A DNA stretch of 64,000 nt, from contig NC_090953.1 in assembly GCF_040807025.1 (NCBI RefSeq), positions 25,218,997-25,282,996 on the forward strand, in the 5' to 3' direction. Origin of the DNA: Struthio camelus. Taxonomy: Eukaryota > Chordata > Aves > Struthioniformes > Struthionidae. The notes under the pieces were generated by a model. It ran no database searches. It saw nothing but the letters and a program-made list of their open reading frames with translations, and had not been told where the DNA came from. Of the stretch, positions 22,261 to 33,100 are shown one piece after another. How positions within the stretch are numbered: position 1 is the first letter of the stretch; each line of letters begins with the position of its first letter. Made by a program: the position numbers and the translations under genes.

Positions 22261-23984
22261 CACTGGCCCCCTGCAGCCTCTAGCGGCACCAGGAGGTGGC
22301 TGTGAAGGGTTAACGCAGCCACCCAGCGCTCAGCCGTGTCCGTGTCCGGGGCCCAGGGGAGCGCGGCTGCCAGGCCTAGGCTCTGGTTTCATGGGTAATT
22401 AGCTCTCATTTATTGGCAAGCTCTTTTTTCCCTTTGTGCACCCAGAGGGAGGGCAGCAGCCCACAGCCTTGCTGTGATAAATGATGCCGCGGGCTCGGAG
22501 GTCGCTGGATGACAGAGGGCTGCGGACGTGCGGTGACAGCTCCCAGGTCACCTGCTCCAAGCCCTGCCAAAGCCTTTGCTGACCCCCGGCACAAGAATTA
22601 AAGTTTAATGTGGCTCCATGGCTGACCTGGCTCGCGAAACCCGGCACTAAGGCAGGTGCCCGCAGCATAATCTTGCTCCACTTAAGGCCCGGTGCTTGAT
22701 CCGACAGGTGCCCGGGCCAGCATTTGCAATGCCCTTCGCCAGCATCGGCCCGTGCAGCCCTGCACCCTGGGGTGGCACAGCCATGAGCTGCGTCTCCATC
22801 CCTGCCCCAACGCCGCTGCCAGTGGGTCGCAAGCGAAGGCGAGCATCAAGTCGGGTTTGTTCCCCTTGGGATGGGCCCTACTGCACCATGGCCTTCAATG
22901 AGTGGGGACGGGCTCAGTGCCACGGGCTCACAGCGGTCGGGCCGGTTGGGACGGTCCGGGTGCATTCCCACAAACCCCTCACATTTCCGGACACGTGAAA
23001 GCAGGGATGGTCTTGCCTCGTCCTGGCACTGACCCACTGCAGAAAGCGCAGCGCTCGCTCGCAGACACTTCCCGGGCTGCAAACCCCAGCGGCCACCAGC
23101 ACCTGGTACCCCAGCCCCATCGTGCGCTGCTGGGAGCAGAGAGGGGACCGCTGGCCGAACGCCTCGGCTCCGGATTGACGCCAGGAGCACCAGGTCGGAC
23201 GCCTCGCTGCAGCCCCGTGAGTGCACGGTGCCTGCGGGAACGCAGACAAAGCACCTGGACGAAGGGCTCATTTGCTCTCCCCGATGCTTCGCTCTCCTGC
23301 CCCACGGTCTAGGGGGTGTCCAGGCTCCGAATTCGGGTGCGAGGAGCCACAGCAGCGCTTGGCATTACCCACGTGGGCAAAACGGCCCCGCTACCACCAA
23401 GCCTAGTGCCGCTCAATGCAAACCGCAGAGATTTCCCCAAGACTGGGCTGAGCACAGCATCTGCGTCCCCAGCCGATCAGCCATCCCTTTTTGTCTTTGC
23501 AGATGAACTTCCTCTCCCAGGTAATTCGGGGAGGACCAGCTGCCCCACCAGCCTTGCTGTTGCCCCAGCTCGCAGCCTTGCACCCCGACTGCTTGTGATA
23601 CTGGTGCACACGGGAACGAGCTCTCGCAGCCTAGGACCGGCCATCCCTCGGAGTCAGCTTCTTGCCTTGACCCCCATGCTCTCGTATTTTGGGTCAGCAA
23701 GATGAGAGGTGCCCTCAGAAATCCCCTTGGATGAGGACTGTCCCCTCCAGGTCGCATGATCCGACCCCTCGGTTGGCCCCCGTGGCTGGGACCATGGTGG
23801 GTGCTGAGCCTCCCCCGGGTGAAGGTGGGGTGCCCTGGGAGGCTGTCAGGTGCCAGCAGAGGATGGGTGCGATGCTGAGCATCCCGGGGGAGCCCATATT
23901 TTAGCAGACGGTGCAGAACAGCACACGTGGATAGGCATCCGCGCTGCCCCACGCCTGCTGGCTCTGCCTCGCTTCTCTTCCCAG
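22261..23984. other. Intergenic DNA or 5' region of the first PLAAT-like gene
   Basis: No exon could be supported. An AT-richer island at 22385-22440 and 22590-22620 (GGGTAATTAGCTCTCATTTA, AAGAATTAAAGTTTAATG) stands out from GC-rich surroundings. The true first exon and promoter of the PLAAT-like gene at 23985-25423 should lie here or just upstream, but I cannot point to a start codon with confidence. Confidence 0.4.
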
Positions 23985-25423
23985 GTGAGCGCCGTGGTCA
24001 AGGCCGTGCCCGGAGTGGACGGGCTGTTCCTCCAGCCCTGGAGCTGGCTGCGCGCATGGGTGCGACAGGTTTGGGGCGCTGATGGAGGCAATGCTGCTGT
24101 GGGGACCCCAGGGTAGAGTACGCTGGTCTCAAGGGGCCGCGCAGATGCTATGGACGGTGTCGCGGCCACCAGCGCCAGGTTTGGGACAGTGGGTCAGGGC
24201 AGGAGGAGGACAGTGGTCTGAGATGTATCTTGCAGGTGCAGTCTTGAATTTGCCCCTAGCTGTGCCTGCAGAGGGGGACAGGGCAGGTTTTGTCCCAGTG
24301 GGGCAGATCAGGCTCTTGGGTTTGGTTCCAGCATCCCCGCGGATGCACCAGGGCTGACTCTGGGTGTTTGTCTCTCCAGGTGAGCAGCTCCAGGCAGGTA
24401 AGTACCAGGACCCACCCCACGTGTGCCAGCACCGCTGGTCTCACCACCAGCACGGCCTGAAACAGGGCAAAATGCTGCACAGCCTGGGATTTATTCAGCT
24501 CCCATGGGTGCTCGGGGAGAGTATGGTCCTAGCCCGCTTGGACTGGATGGAGATGGCCTCCTAAACCCTTTCATGGAGGGTTGCCCAGTCTGTGGAGACC
24601 TAGAGTGAGACCAAGGAAATGGCACCCATCAGGGATGAAGAGAAAGGGACTGAAGCGGCAGGTCGGCCCCATCCCCCAGATGCAGATCTCCGCTGGGCTG
24701 CCAATCTCCCCAGGGCGCTGGGTGGCCCTGACACACAGGCCCGTCCCCAGGCGGTGGCCGGGGCGGCCAGCACGGCAGCTTTTTTCCTCTGCGAGGGCCT
24801 ACTGGGCCAGCACTTCGAAGTGGTGCCCAACGGGGTGGCCGAGCCCCAGCCCGGGGATCTCTTCCTCTTTCCACTGGCCTCCACGGGCCCCGGCTGGTGG
24901 GGCGCCCACGCTGGCGTCTACTGCGGCAACGGGGAGATCATCCACCTGGAAGGTGAGCCAAGGACTGGGAGATGGTGCTGACCCAGGCACCCCCAAGCCA
25001 TGGAGCCGCAGCACCTCATCTCTGACCGTAGGTGCCGCTGGCCCTGGCTCAGGGCCTTTCCCGGAGAGCAGGGCAGGGATCGTGGCCAAGCACGGCAAGA
25101 GCCATCTCCTGAGGACGCGGGGCCCGGCCAAGGTGCTGAGGAAGAAAGGAGGGCTGGACCAGGCTGCGCTGCAGCGGCGGGTCCGCGTGGCCATGGATGA
25201 GGTGGTTGAGTACAATGCCGTCACCTGCAACTGTGTGCACTTCGCGCTCGCCCTGCTGGGCCTGGGCCAGCTCGCCGTGGGCACGGTGCGTGCCCGATGC
25301 AGCTGAAGCCTGGCCCCTGGCACTGCCCGCAAACACCCCACCGCTGTCCCATGCCGTGTGCAAGCGCCGACGGGGCATCACTGGAGCCATCTTCTCTCCT
25401 AGATCTCCCCGACGCTGCAGTGA
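23985..25423 (+). CDS. LRAT/PLAAT-type acyltransferase-like gene A
   Basis: This gene encodes an LRAT-domain protein of the NlpC/P60 thiol-hydrolase superfamily; relatives (PLAAT/HRASLS) act as phospholipase A and acyltransferase enzymes on membrane lipids. Secure exons are 24751-24952 and 25032-25285. The first has PQPGDLFLF, then GAHAGVYCGNGEIIHLE with two His 12 residues apart as in PLAAT enzymes (human His23/His35). The second ends in NCVHFALALLGL with the catalytic-type Cys 70 residues after the second His. All three catalytic residues are present. Likely but less sure: exons 23985-24068 and 24380-24397 (18 nt), both phase 0, and a last exon 25403-25423 giving ISPTLQ. Reading through 25285 instead gives a stop at 25306. 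An alternative start is the ATG at 24619, in frame with the main exon. The subfamily is not resolved, and the 5' end is unknown. Confidence 0.72.
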
Positions 25424-25561
25424 AAGAGGCTGAGATCCAGCCTGGGAACTCGCTGGTACCGGCACATCTTTCCCTGGCTTGGCAGCAGGATTTGGGAGGG
25501 AGCTGGGTTGCTGGCGCTGCATCTTCAGCTTCGATATCTCTCCCTTGCTTTCTTCTGTGAT

Positions 25562-25567
25562 AATAAA
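25562..25567 (+). terminator. Polyadenylation signal of PLAAT-like gene A
   Basis: AATAAA stands about 140 bases after the last proposed stop codon, in a locally AT-rich spot followed by a TG-rich stretch. It is a good candidate for the 3' end of gene A. Confidence 0.65.
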
Positions 25568-25773
25568 AGATTGCACATAAACGAGCCTGTGCCATGTTAC
25601 AGAGGGAGGAGATGGGCAGCCGTGTGCGTATCAGGGGGACAAGGGCACCTTTCAAGCAAGTGACCCTCTGCCTGCCCCAGAGAAGAGCAGGAGAGAGATG
25701 GGAGAGGGGCTGCCTCAGCTGTGGACAGCGAGAGGGCTCACATGGTGGGGGCCACCGCTAAGGTGGCCACACG

Positions 25774-26010
25774 GGACCAGGCAGGGACGTCCCACACTGG
25801 GCAGAGCCTGGCAGCCTGCCATAGCCTCAGGGTTTGCAAAGTGATGGGTGATGTCACCCCGCCTCTGGCTCCTTCCCAAGGTGCTGGACCAGGCAGGGAT
25901 GTCCCACACTGGGCAGAGCCTGGCAGCCTGCCATAGCCTCAGGGTTTGCAAAGTGATGGGTGCTGTCACCCGCCCCTGGCTTGTCCTCTTGTCCTTCCCA
26001 AGGTGCGGGA
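25774..26010. repeat. Tandem duplication of a 112-bp segment
   Basis: A block starting GGACCAGGCAGGGAxGTCCC and containing GGCAGCCTGCCATAGCCTCA occurs twice in direct order, starting at 25774 and 25886, with only a few differences. A partial third copy begins at about 26008. It lies between the two PLAAT-like genes and has no open frame of note. Confidence 0.85.
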
Positions 26011-26992
26011 CCAAGGCAGCCCGTGGACAGGCTGAGTGAAGCGGCACAGCCACTGGGTCCCCAATGGGCGCTTGCCCGGGTCAGAGGGGTGCCCGGGGGA
26101 GCAGAGCGGGGTCGGGGTGGGAACGGCTGGAGGCAGCTGATGCCACACTAAAACGGTTTCAGGGCATGAACCGGGTGAGCATTTTCACTGGTGCTTTTTC
26201 ACTTTTGCTTTCCTCTTTTGGCAAGCTCACCTCCCAGCAGCCGCTGGTTGACGCTATGCCGTCCTCTCCTTCGGCAAAGATTGTCCACCCCGAGCTGCCC
26301 ACGAGGCGGCACACATTTTCAGAGGAAGGACCCACCGCTCTCAGCTCTCCTGTGGCACCCAGAGATGGATTGATGCTTCTTTGGCTGCTGACACTGAACT
26401 GTGCTTTCAAAAACATTCCCCTGCTTGTTTCACTGGTGCTGCCTCGGGTCTCTGTCGCTCTGGGACTTCTCCGTGGCGAGGACAGAGGAGAGGCAGATGG
26501 AGAAGTGTGCAGGGGAGACGTTCAGCAGCCGGGAGGGTTCCTGTTTCGTCAAAGTTTCACTCCTACAAAGCGGGGTGTTTCAGTCAGGGGACTCAAACCA
26601 GAAGGCTATGTCTTTTTAAAGCGGCAGAAATCAAAAATGAGAACTCCCTTGCTGGTTTTGAGATGTCCTTTGGCCCTTCTGCGTGACGCGCGTCTCCAGA
26701 ATTGGCCCTGCCACCTGCAGCTGCTCTCAAAGGTAGCGTTTAGCTCTAGATATTGCAAATTAAACGGGCAGCTTTGGCTAGTTGTTTTTAAAAGGTGAAA
26801 AAACTTCTTTGGCATTCCCGGGGGGGTTGGTTCTTTCGGTTTCTGTTTGCTTTTGGAAGTGTTTCTCAGGCTCATGAGAATGGGCGTGGGCTAGGCTGAG
26901 TCCGAGGGCCTCCCCACCCAGGACCGTCAGCAGCAGAAGCATTTTGTGCACCAGGCAGAGAGGTCTCCTCACAGCTCTGCTTTCACTTGCAG
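26011..26992. other. Intergenic DNA or 5' region of PLAAT-like gene B
   Basis: No domain or convincing exon was found. Open frames are short and inconsistent with splice sites. The promoter and first exon of gene B probably lie in or near this interval, but no TATA box or clear start stands out. Confidence 0.4.
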
Positions 26993-29473
26993 CTCTGTCC
27001 CACCCAGGGTGAGGGATACGAACGGCAACGAACGCCTGGCCAGACCCCAAGCGGCAAGGTAAGGGTGCTACCAGCCCCGCGCAGGGACTGCTTTGCGCCT
27101 GGCCATTCGTGCCTGTACCGCCATTGCTCCACGCGTGCCTACAAACAAGGCTCCTTTGGCTGCTAGCACTTCTAGCTGAAGTATTGCAAGCACCGAGGAG
27201 CGTTCCAGGAATTTGCCCAGGCCCAATGACTTTTTACTTGAGCCCTTACTGCTAATAGGAGTAGGCACGCTCAAGGTATAAAGTGTATGGCAAGGGACCT
27301 GCTGCTCTGCAGGGGAAGAAAAGACGAAGAAGGACCAAGTGGGTGGAGGTTTCCTGCGGTCTGAAATGCTTTTTCTCTTCTGTTTTTACAGACGACAAGC
27401 TCCACAGTAAGTAAAAAGTCTCTCCGCAAGGCACCATGTGTGGTGTTAACCAGAGACTGTTTTACTGCAGCTGTAAGTAAATGAAAAGGCCCCCAGAGGT
27501 GCACGGAGAAACCTCCATCACCAGAGGACGGGCTGGCGGCAGGTCGGGTAAGTGAGCTGCCCCGGGCTGCTCAGGCTGCCGTTTCGGGCAGGGACGAAGG
27601 GGCCCTTCCTTAGCTCTTTTTTTTTTTTTTTAATGGAAACTCCATCTCTGGCTCCACGGAGCATTTATTCATCTCCTTTCTCTGTATGCTTTGCAGAGAC
27701 AGTGTGAGACCATAGAGTTTCTGTTCAGGAAGCATGTTCCTGGTCGTGGGGAGGTCTTCATGACTGTGCAAGATGCAAAGCCGCAAATTGGAGATATCAT
27801 ATTATTTCCAAAGCAGCATAGTAAAGGCGTTTCTGGAAGCATCTTTAAACATGCTGCTGTTTATTGTGGAGATGGAGAGGTCATACATTTTCAAAGTAAG
27901 TTCGTGGCCTCCTCCTCATTACTTATCTGCACCCAAAATGCATGAGAAGCCCCTGGCCAAGAAGCCGGGGCAGTCCCCGTTGTCTCCCAAAAGCGCCGGC
28001 GCGAACGCCAAGCCACCAGCCTGGTGCTGCGGTGGCCAACAGGGAACGAGAGCTGGGGAAGGCCGGGCGGTCCGGGGCCAGGCAGGGAGGCCGGGCGGTC
28101 TGGGGCCGTGCAGGGAGGCCGGGCGGTCCGGGGCCGTGCGGGGAGGTTGGGCGGTCTGGGGCCGTGTAGGGAGGCCGGGCGGTCTGGGGCCGTGTAGGGA
28201 GGCCGGGTGGTCCGGGGCCGTGTAGGGAGGCCGGGTGGTCCGGGGCCGTGCAGGGAGGTCGGGCGGTCTGGGGCTGTGCAGGGAGGCCGGGCGGTCTGGG
28301 GCCAGGCAGGGAGGTCGGGCGGTCTGGGGCCGTGTAGGGAGGCTGGGCGGTCTGGGGCCGTGTGGGGAGGCTGGGCAGTCCGGGGCCGTGCAGGGAGGTT
28401 GGGCGGTCTGGGGCCGTGCAGGGAGGTTGGGCGGTCTGGGGCCGTGTAGGGAGGTTGGGCGGTCCGGGGCCGTGTAGGGAGGCTGGGCGGTCTGGGGCCG
28501 TGTGGGGAGGCCGGGCGGTCTGGGGCCGTGTAGGGAGGCCGGGCGGTCTGGGGCCGTGCAGGGAGGCCGGGCGGTCTGGGGCCGTGTGGGGAGGCTGGGC
28601 GGTCCGGGGCTGTGCAGGAAGGTTGGGCGGTCTGGGGCCGTGCAGGGAGGCCTGGCGGTCTGGGGCCGTGCAGGGAGGCCTGGCGGTCCGGGGCCGTGCA
28701 GGGAGGCCGGGCGGTCCGGGGCCGTGCAGGGAGGCCTGGCGGTCTGGGGCCGTGCAGGGAGGCCTGGCGGTCCGGGGCCGTGCAGGGAGGCCGGGCGGTC
28801 TGGGGCCGTGCAGGGAGGCCGGGCGGTCTGGGGCCGTGCAGGAAGGCCACCATCTTCCTCTTGGCTGGCTGCTGGAGCCCTGCTTCCTGCGGGGGTTCGG
28901 CCTTGGCCGGGGCCGCTGCCGGCCAAGGAGGCGGCGCGCGGCTGTGGCTGCAATTTCCCTTTCCAGACACGAGCGTTCGGAGAGGCCACGGACGAATCAG
29001 CAAGGAGGGTTACCACGCCATGAGGAGAGAGAGGGGGAAATGCGAAATCTACAGGAAAAAGGACGGATTCGACCTCAGCAGTTTCAAAAATAAAGTTCGG
29101 GGCGCGATGAACGCTGAAGCCAAATATTCTTTCGTCACCAACAACTGCATTCATTTTGCTCTCTACCTCCTGGACTTGGTGCATTTCTACCTGAGCCTGG
29201 TGAGCAGAGGGGGCAAGTGGCCGCTCCGCTGCCGGGGCGGCAACCATCCCGCCAGGGCGCCCGCGCGGGCCGCGGCCTGCCGAACGGCGGCATCCCCCGG
29301 CCCCCCGCCCAAGGCTGACGGCTGCCTTTCCCCGGCAGGTCGAATTGCCCTCGGCCGACTGCAGAGAGGACGGCGGGGAGGTGAGCGCGCCGGGCCGCGG
29401 GCGCGGGGCGGCCCCGGCTCCGACGCCGGCTCACGGGCGCCTCGTCTGGCAGGGGAGCTGCCGGGCGGTGTGA
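26993..29473 (+). CDS. LRAT/PLAAT-type acyltransferase-like gene B
   Basis: This is a second LRAT-domain gene, tandem with gene A and probably its duplicate. Proposed exons: 26993-27058, 27392-27406 (15 nt), 27697-27895, 28967-29199, 29339-29380, 29453-29473. All have GT-AG sites and consistent phase, giving 191 residues to the stop; an upstream first exon is missing. The core exons read PQIGDIILFP, KHAAVYCGDGEVIHF (His pair 12 apart) and NNCIHFALYLLDL (Cys 63 residues after the second His), so the catalytic set looks intact. The intervening part is basic. The C terminus is CRAV, which resembles a CaaX prenylation box, though Arg is not typical there. A 28-bp minisatellite fills much of the intron between the two catalytic exons. 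The first two exons are less certain than the rest. Confidence 0.72.
28060..28852 (+). repeat. 28-bp G-rich minisatellite in an intron of PLAAT-like gene B
   Basis: About 28 head-to-tail copies, each with GGGGCCGTGCAGGGAGG followed by CCGGGCGGTCT. Variants swap TGCAG/TGTAG/TGCGG and CCGGG/TTGGG/CTGGG. Every unit supplies G-runs of 4, 3, 3 and then the next 4, separated by 5-7 bases, which fits the usual G-quadruplex rule on the sense strand. Open frames on both strands across it, up to 442 codons, come from the lack of stops in the unit and are not genes. Confidence 0.95.
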
Positions 29474-30181
29474 GCGGGTGTCTCCCCCCCAACCCCACAT
29501 CTCGCCCCCGAAGACGTTGGAAGAAACCGCGTGGCAAAACCGACGGCGCGCCGCTTTTGCTTCTCCGAGCCCACCTCGGCGGGCTGGCAGCCCCGGCCGG
29601 CCTCGCGCGCCGCCGCGGGCGCCGGCCGTGGCCGTGGGGCCGGGCCTTCAGCCAGCAGCTCGCAATCGCAGGCTCGGCCCGAGCCCGCTTCCTCTGAAGA
29701 GACGCGGAGGGGAAATTCGCTTGGGGAAACACCCGGGGCTTCCCGCAGAAGAAGCAGCGTTAACCGCCACGCTTCGCTCTATTTTTCCGCCTGGGGTCTG
29801 CCGCCGGTTCCCCATCCCGGCCGGCCTTCCCGGCGGAGCCGGCCCCGGGGAGATGCCTGCGGGCGCCGTCCCTCTGCTCGGCACCCGCCAAGGCGGTTTT
29901 CTGCCCGTTGGGAGGGTTTGAAGAGGTCGCGAGGACCCAGCGCCGGCGCTGGAGGGGTGGCGGAGGGCGAGGGCCCGGCCCGGCCGGGGACGCGGGGACG
30001 GGGGTGGCCCCGGGGGGGGACACGGCAGCCCCTGCGCCTTTAAGGGGCGGCAGCGGCGGCGGCGGCGGCGGCGGCGGCTCCACATGATCCTGACATCAGC
30101 CGCATCCCGGCATCCCAACCCGCCGCATCCCGCGCCGCCGCCGCCGCCGCGCATCCCGCTCCGGCGCCGCAGGCCGCCGCC
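29474..30181 (+). promoter_or_regulatory. AP3B2: AP3B2 promoter region and 5' UTR (CpG island)
   Basis: A dense CpG island lies between the stop of PLAAT-like gene B and the AP3B2 start codon. It ends with GCGCCTTTAAGGGGCGG and then a (CGG)8 run at 30054-30077, likely 5' UTR. The start codon context GCCGCCATGG is the ideal Kozak form. No TATA box is seen, as expected for a CpG-island promoter. The poly(A) signal of gene B was not found in this gap. Confidence 0.6.
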
Positions 30182-33100
30182 ATGGCCGCCGGCCCGGCCT
30201 ACAGCGAGGAGAAAGGCGGCTCCTCCAGCCTGGGCGAGCCCGAGTACGGCCACGACCCGGCCAGCGGCGGCATCTTCTCCTCCGACTACAAGAGGTAGGA
30301 CGGAGGGATGCTAAGGGCGGCGGCGGTCGCCGGCCCAGCGCGGCAGGCCGTGGCCCACGCAGGCCCCCGCCGCCGCCTCGGCTGCGCTTCCCCCTCCGCT
30401 GGGGGCGAAGGCCAGCGAGGGGCCGAGGGGCGTTTGGGGCAAAGGCACCGGGTTTTGGGGCGGGTTGGGAGCAGCGGCTTCTTCCGAGGCGGGCTGCGCC
30501 GGGCGGGTGCACCCAAGGGACGGTGGTGGGCGCCCCTGCGCCGAGCAGCCCTCCAGGACGGGAGCGGGAGCATCGCGGGGGACGCAGGGCTGCCCGTGCA
30601 TCCCCCCAGCCCTGCACCCGCCAGTGGTGTCCCCCAGCCCTGCACCCACCAGTGGTGTCCCCCAGCCCTGCACCCGCTGGTGGTGTCCCCCAGCCCTGCA
30701 CCCACCGGTGGTGTCCCCCAGCCCTGCACCTGCCAGTGGTGTCCCCCGACCCTGCACCCACCAGTGGTGTCCCCCAGCCCTGCACCTGCCAGTGGTGTCC
30801 CCCAGCCCTGCACCCGCTGGTGGTGTCCCCCGACCCTGCACCCACCAGTGGTGTCCCCCAGCCCTGCACCCGCTGGTGGTGTCCCCCAGCCCTGCACCTG
30901 CCAGTGGTGTCCCCCAGCCCTGCACCCGCTGGTGGTGTCCCCCGACCCTGCACCCACCAGTGGTGTCCCCCAGCCCTGCACCCGCTGGTGGTGTCCCCCA
31001 GCCCTGCACCTGCCAGTGGTGTCCCCCAGCCCTGCACCCGCTGGTGGTGTCCCCCGACCCTGCACCCACCAGTGGTGTCCCCCCAGCCTTGCACCTGCTG
31101 GTGGTGTCCCCCAGCCCTGCACCCACCAGTGGTGTCCCCCAGCCTTGCACCTGCCAGTGGTGTCCCCCAGCCCTGCACCCGCCGGTGGTGTCCCCCCAGC
31201 CCTGCACCCGCTGGTGGTGTCCCCCAGCCCTGCACCCACCAGTGGTGTCCCCCAGCCTTGCACCTGCCAGTGGTGTCCCCCAGCCCTGCACCCGCCGGTG
31301 GTGTCCCCCAGCCCTGCACCTGCCAGTGGTGTCCCCCAGCCCTGCACCCGCCGGTGGTGTCCCCCCAGCCCTGCACCCGCTGGTGGTGTCCCCCAGCCCT
31401 GCACCCACCAGTGGTGTCCCCCAGCCTTGCACCCACCAGTGGTGTCCCCCAGCCTTGCACCCGCTGGTGGTGTCCCCCAGCCCTGCACCCGCCGGTGGTG
31501 TCCCCCAGCCCTGCACCTGCCAGTGGTGTCCCCCAGCCCTGCACCCACTGGTGGTGTCCCCCCAGCCCTATACCCACCAGTGGTGTCCCCCAGCCTTGCA
31601 CCTGCCAGTGGTGTCCCCCAGCCTTGCACCCACTCGTGGTGTCCCCCAGCCCTGCACCTGCCAGTGGTGTCCCCCAGCCTTGCACCCACTGGTGGTGTCC
31701 CCCCAGCCCTGCACCCACTGGTGGTGTCCCCCCATCCTGCACCCCCCCAGCAGTGTCCCCCAGCCCTATACCCACCAGCGGTGTCCCCCCAGCCCTGCAC
31801 CTGCTGGTGGCGTCCCCCAGCCTTGCACCCACCCACGGTGTCCCCCCAGCCCTGCACCCACCCACCAGCAGTGTCCCCCAGCCCTGTACCTGCTCGTGGC
31901 ATCCCCTGACCCTGCACCCGCCTGCAGTGTCCCCCAGCCCTGCACCCACCAGCAGCATCCCCAACCCCACACCCACCAGCAGTGTCCTCCCAGCACTATA
32001 CCTGCCAGTGGCATCCCCCAGCCCTGCGCCCAGCGGTGGTGTCCCCCAACCCTGCCCCCACCAGCGGCATCCCCCAGCCCTGCGCCCACCAACGGTGTCC
32101 CCGTCCCCCGGGTGCTGCCTTCCCCGGAGCCCTTCTGCAGCGGGCAGCGCAGGGAGGCCGGCAGCATCCCCCCAGCCCTGCTCACGCCCGTGGTGGCAGC
32201 CTCGGGCCGGAGATGCTGCTGGACCTGCCGTGGGTGGGGGGGCGGCTGTGGGTCCTGCCCACCGCGTCCCCACCGGGACGGGGGTGCCCAGCCAGGCCTC
32301 GCAACACGCACCGGAGGGGGACACCCTGCCGGGTTCGCGGGTGGTGCCGGAGCCCGGCCGGGACGAGGCACGGGGCAGGGAGCAGGGAAAGGGCCCATGC
32401 GCCACCCCGGCGCCCAGGAGCGACGGCTGGGGTGCAGCCGGGGGACCCTGCAGCCAGTGCCATGGGGCAGCTCTGGCTGGACTAATTAGCACTCCTGGAT
32501 GTGGCCATAACAAGGCGCGTAGTCACTAGATGGTGCTGTGCTTTCTGTCCAGGGATGGCGTGTCCACCTGTGTCCTCCTGTCCCTTCACAGCTGGATGAC
32601 ACCCGGCCCGTCTCCGGGAGGTGGGGGCTCAGGGCCGCTGGCGGGGCCCAGGGGTGCCCCAGCTCTTCAGTGCGGCGCCTCGGCCGGCACGCGGGGAAGG
32701 TCTCGGGCTGCCCCGGGCTCCTCGTCCGTCCCGGCATCCTCTCGGGGATGTCAGGGCCTCCGTGGTGCCCCACATCCTCCACCACCCGCTCGTCCCCTCT
32801 TATGGGCTGGTGACTGAGGTGCCCAGCTAGGGCTGGCGGTGGCTGAGGGAGACCACGGCCGCGGGCTGGGGGCTCTGTGCCCCCACGAAGCCACTCGAAA
32901 TGCCCACGGAAGCAGCTCCCTGCGGCACCGTCCCACCTGGCGAGGCAGCAGCCTTGTCCCTGGATGCAGGACGGGGCCCTGGGTGTCACCTCGGGCTCAG
33001 GGTGACGGGGGGGACCCTGGGGCAGGAGGACCTTTGCACAGTGCCAGGCCCCGGCGACGGCCCGGGAGCGGGGCAGCCGCCAGCGCTGAGGCCTCTCCAG

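Noticed and set aside
27891-29247. Open frames of 370-442 codons on the - strand with Pro/Arg-rich repeats
   Set aside because: They are the complement of the 28-bp minisatellite and of real + strand PLAAT-like exons; no domain is present.
30096-32529. Long open frames on both strands (up to 805 codons) in AP3B2 intron 1, rich in Gly/Thr/His or Pro/Ala/Cys
   Set aside because: They come from the 28-bp minisatellite and lie inside an intron defined by strong exons on both sides.
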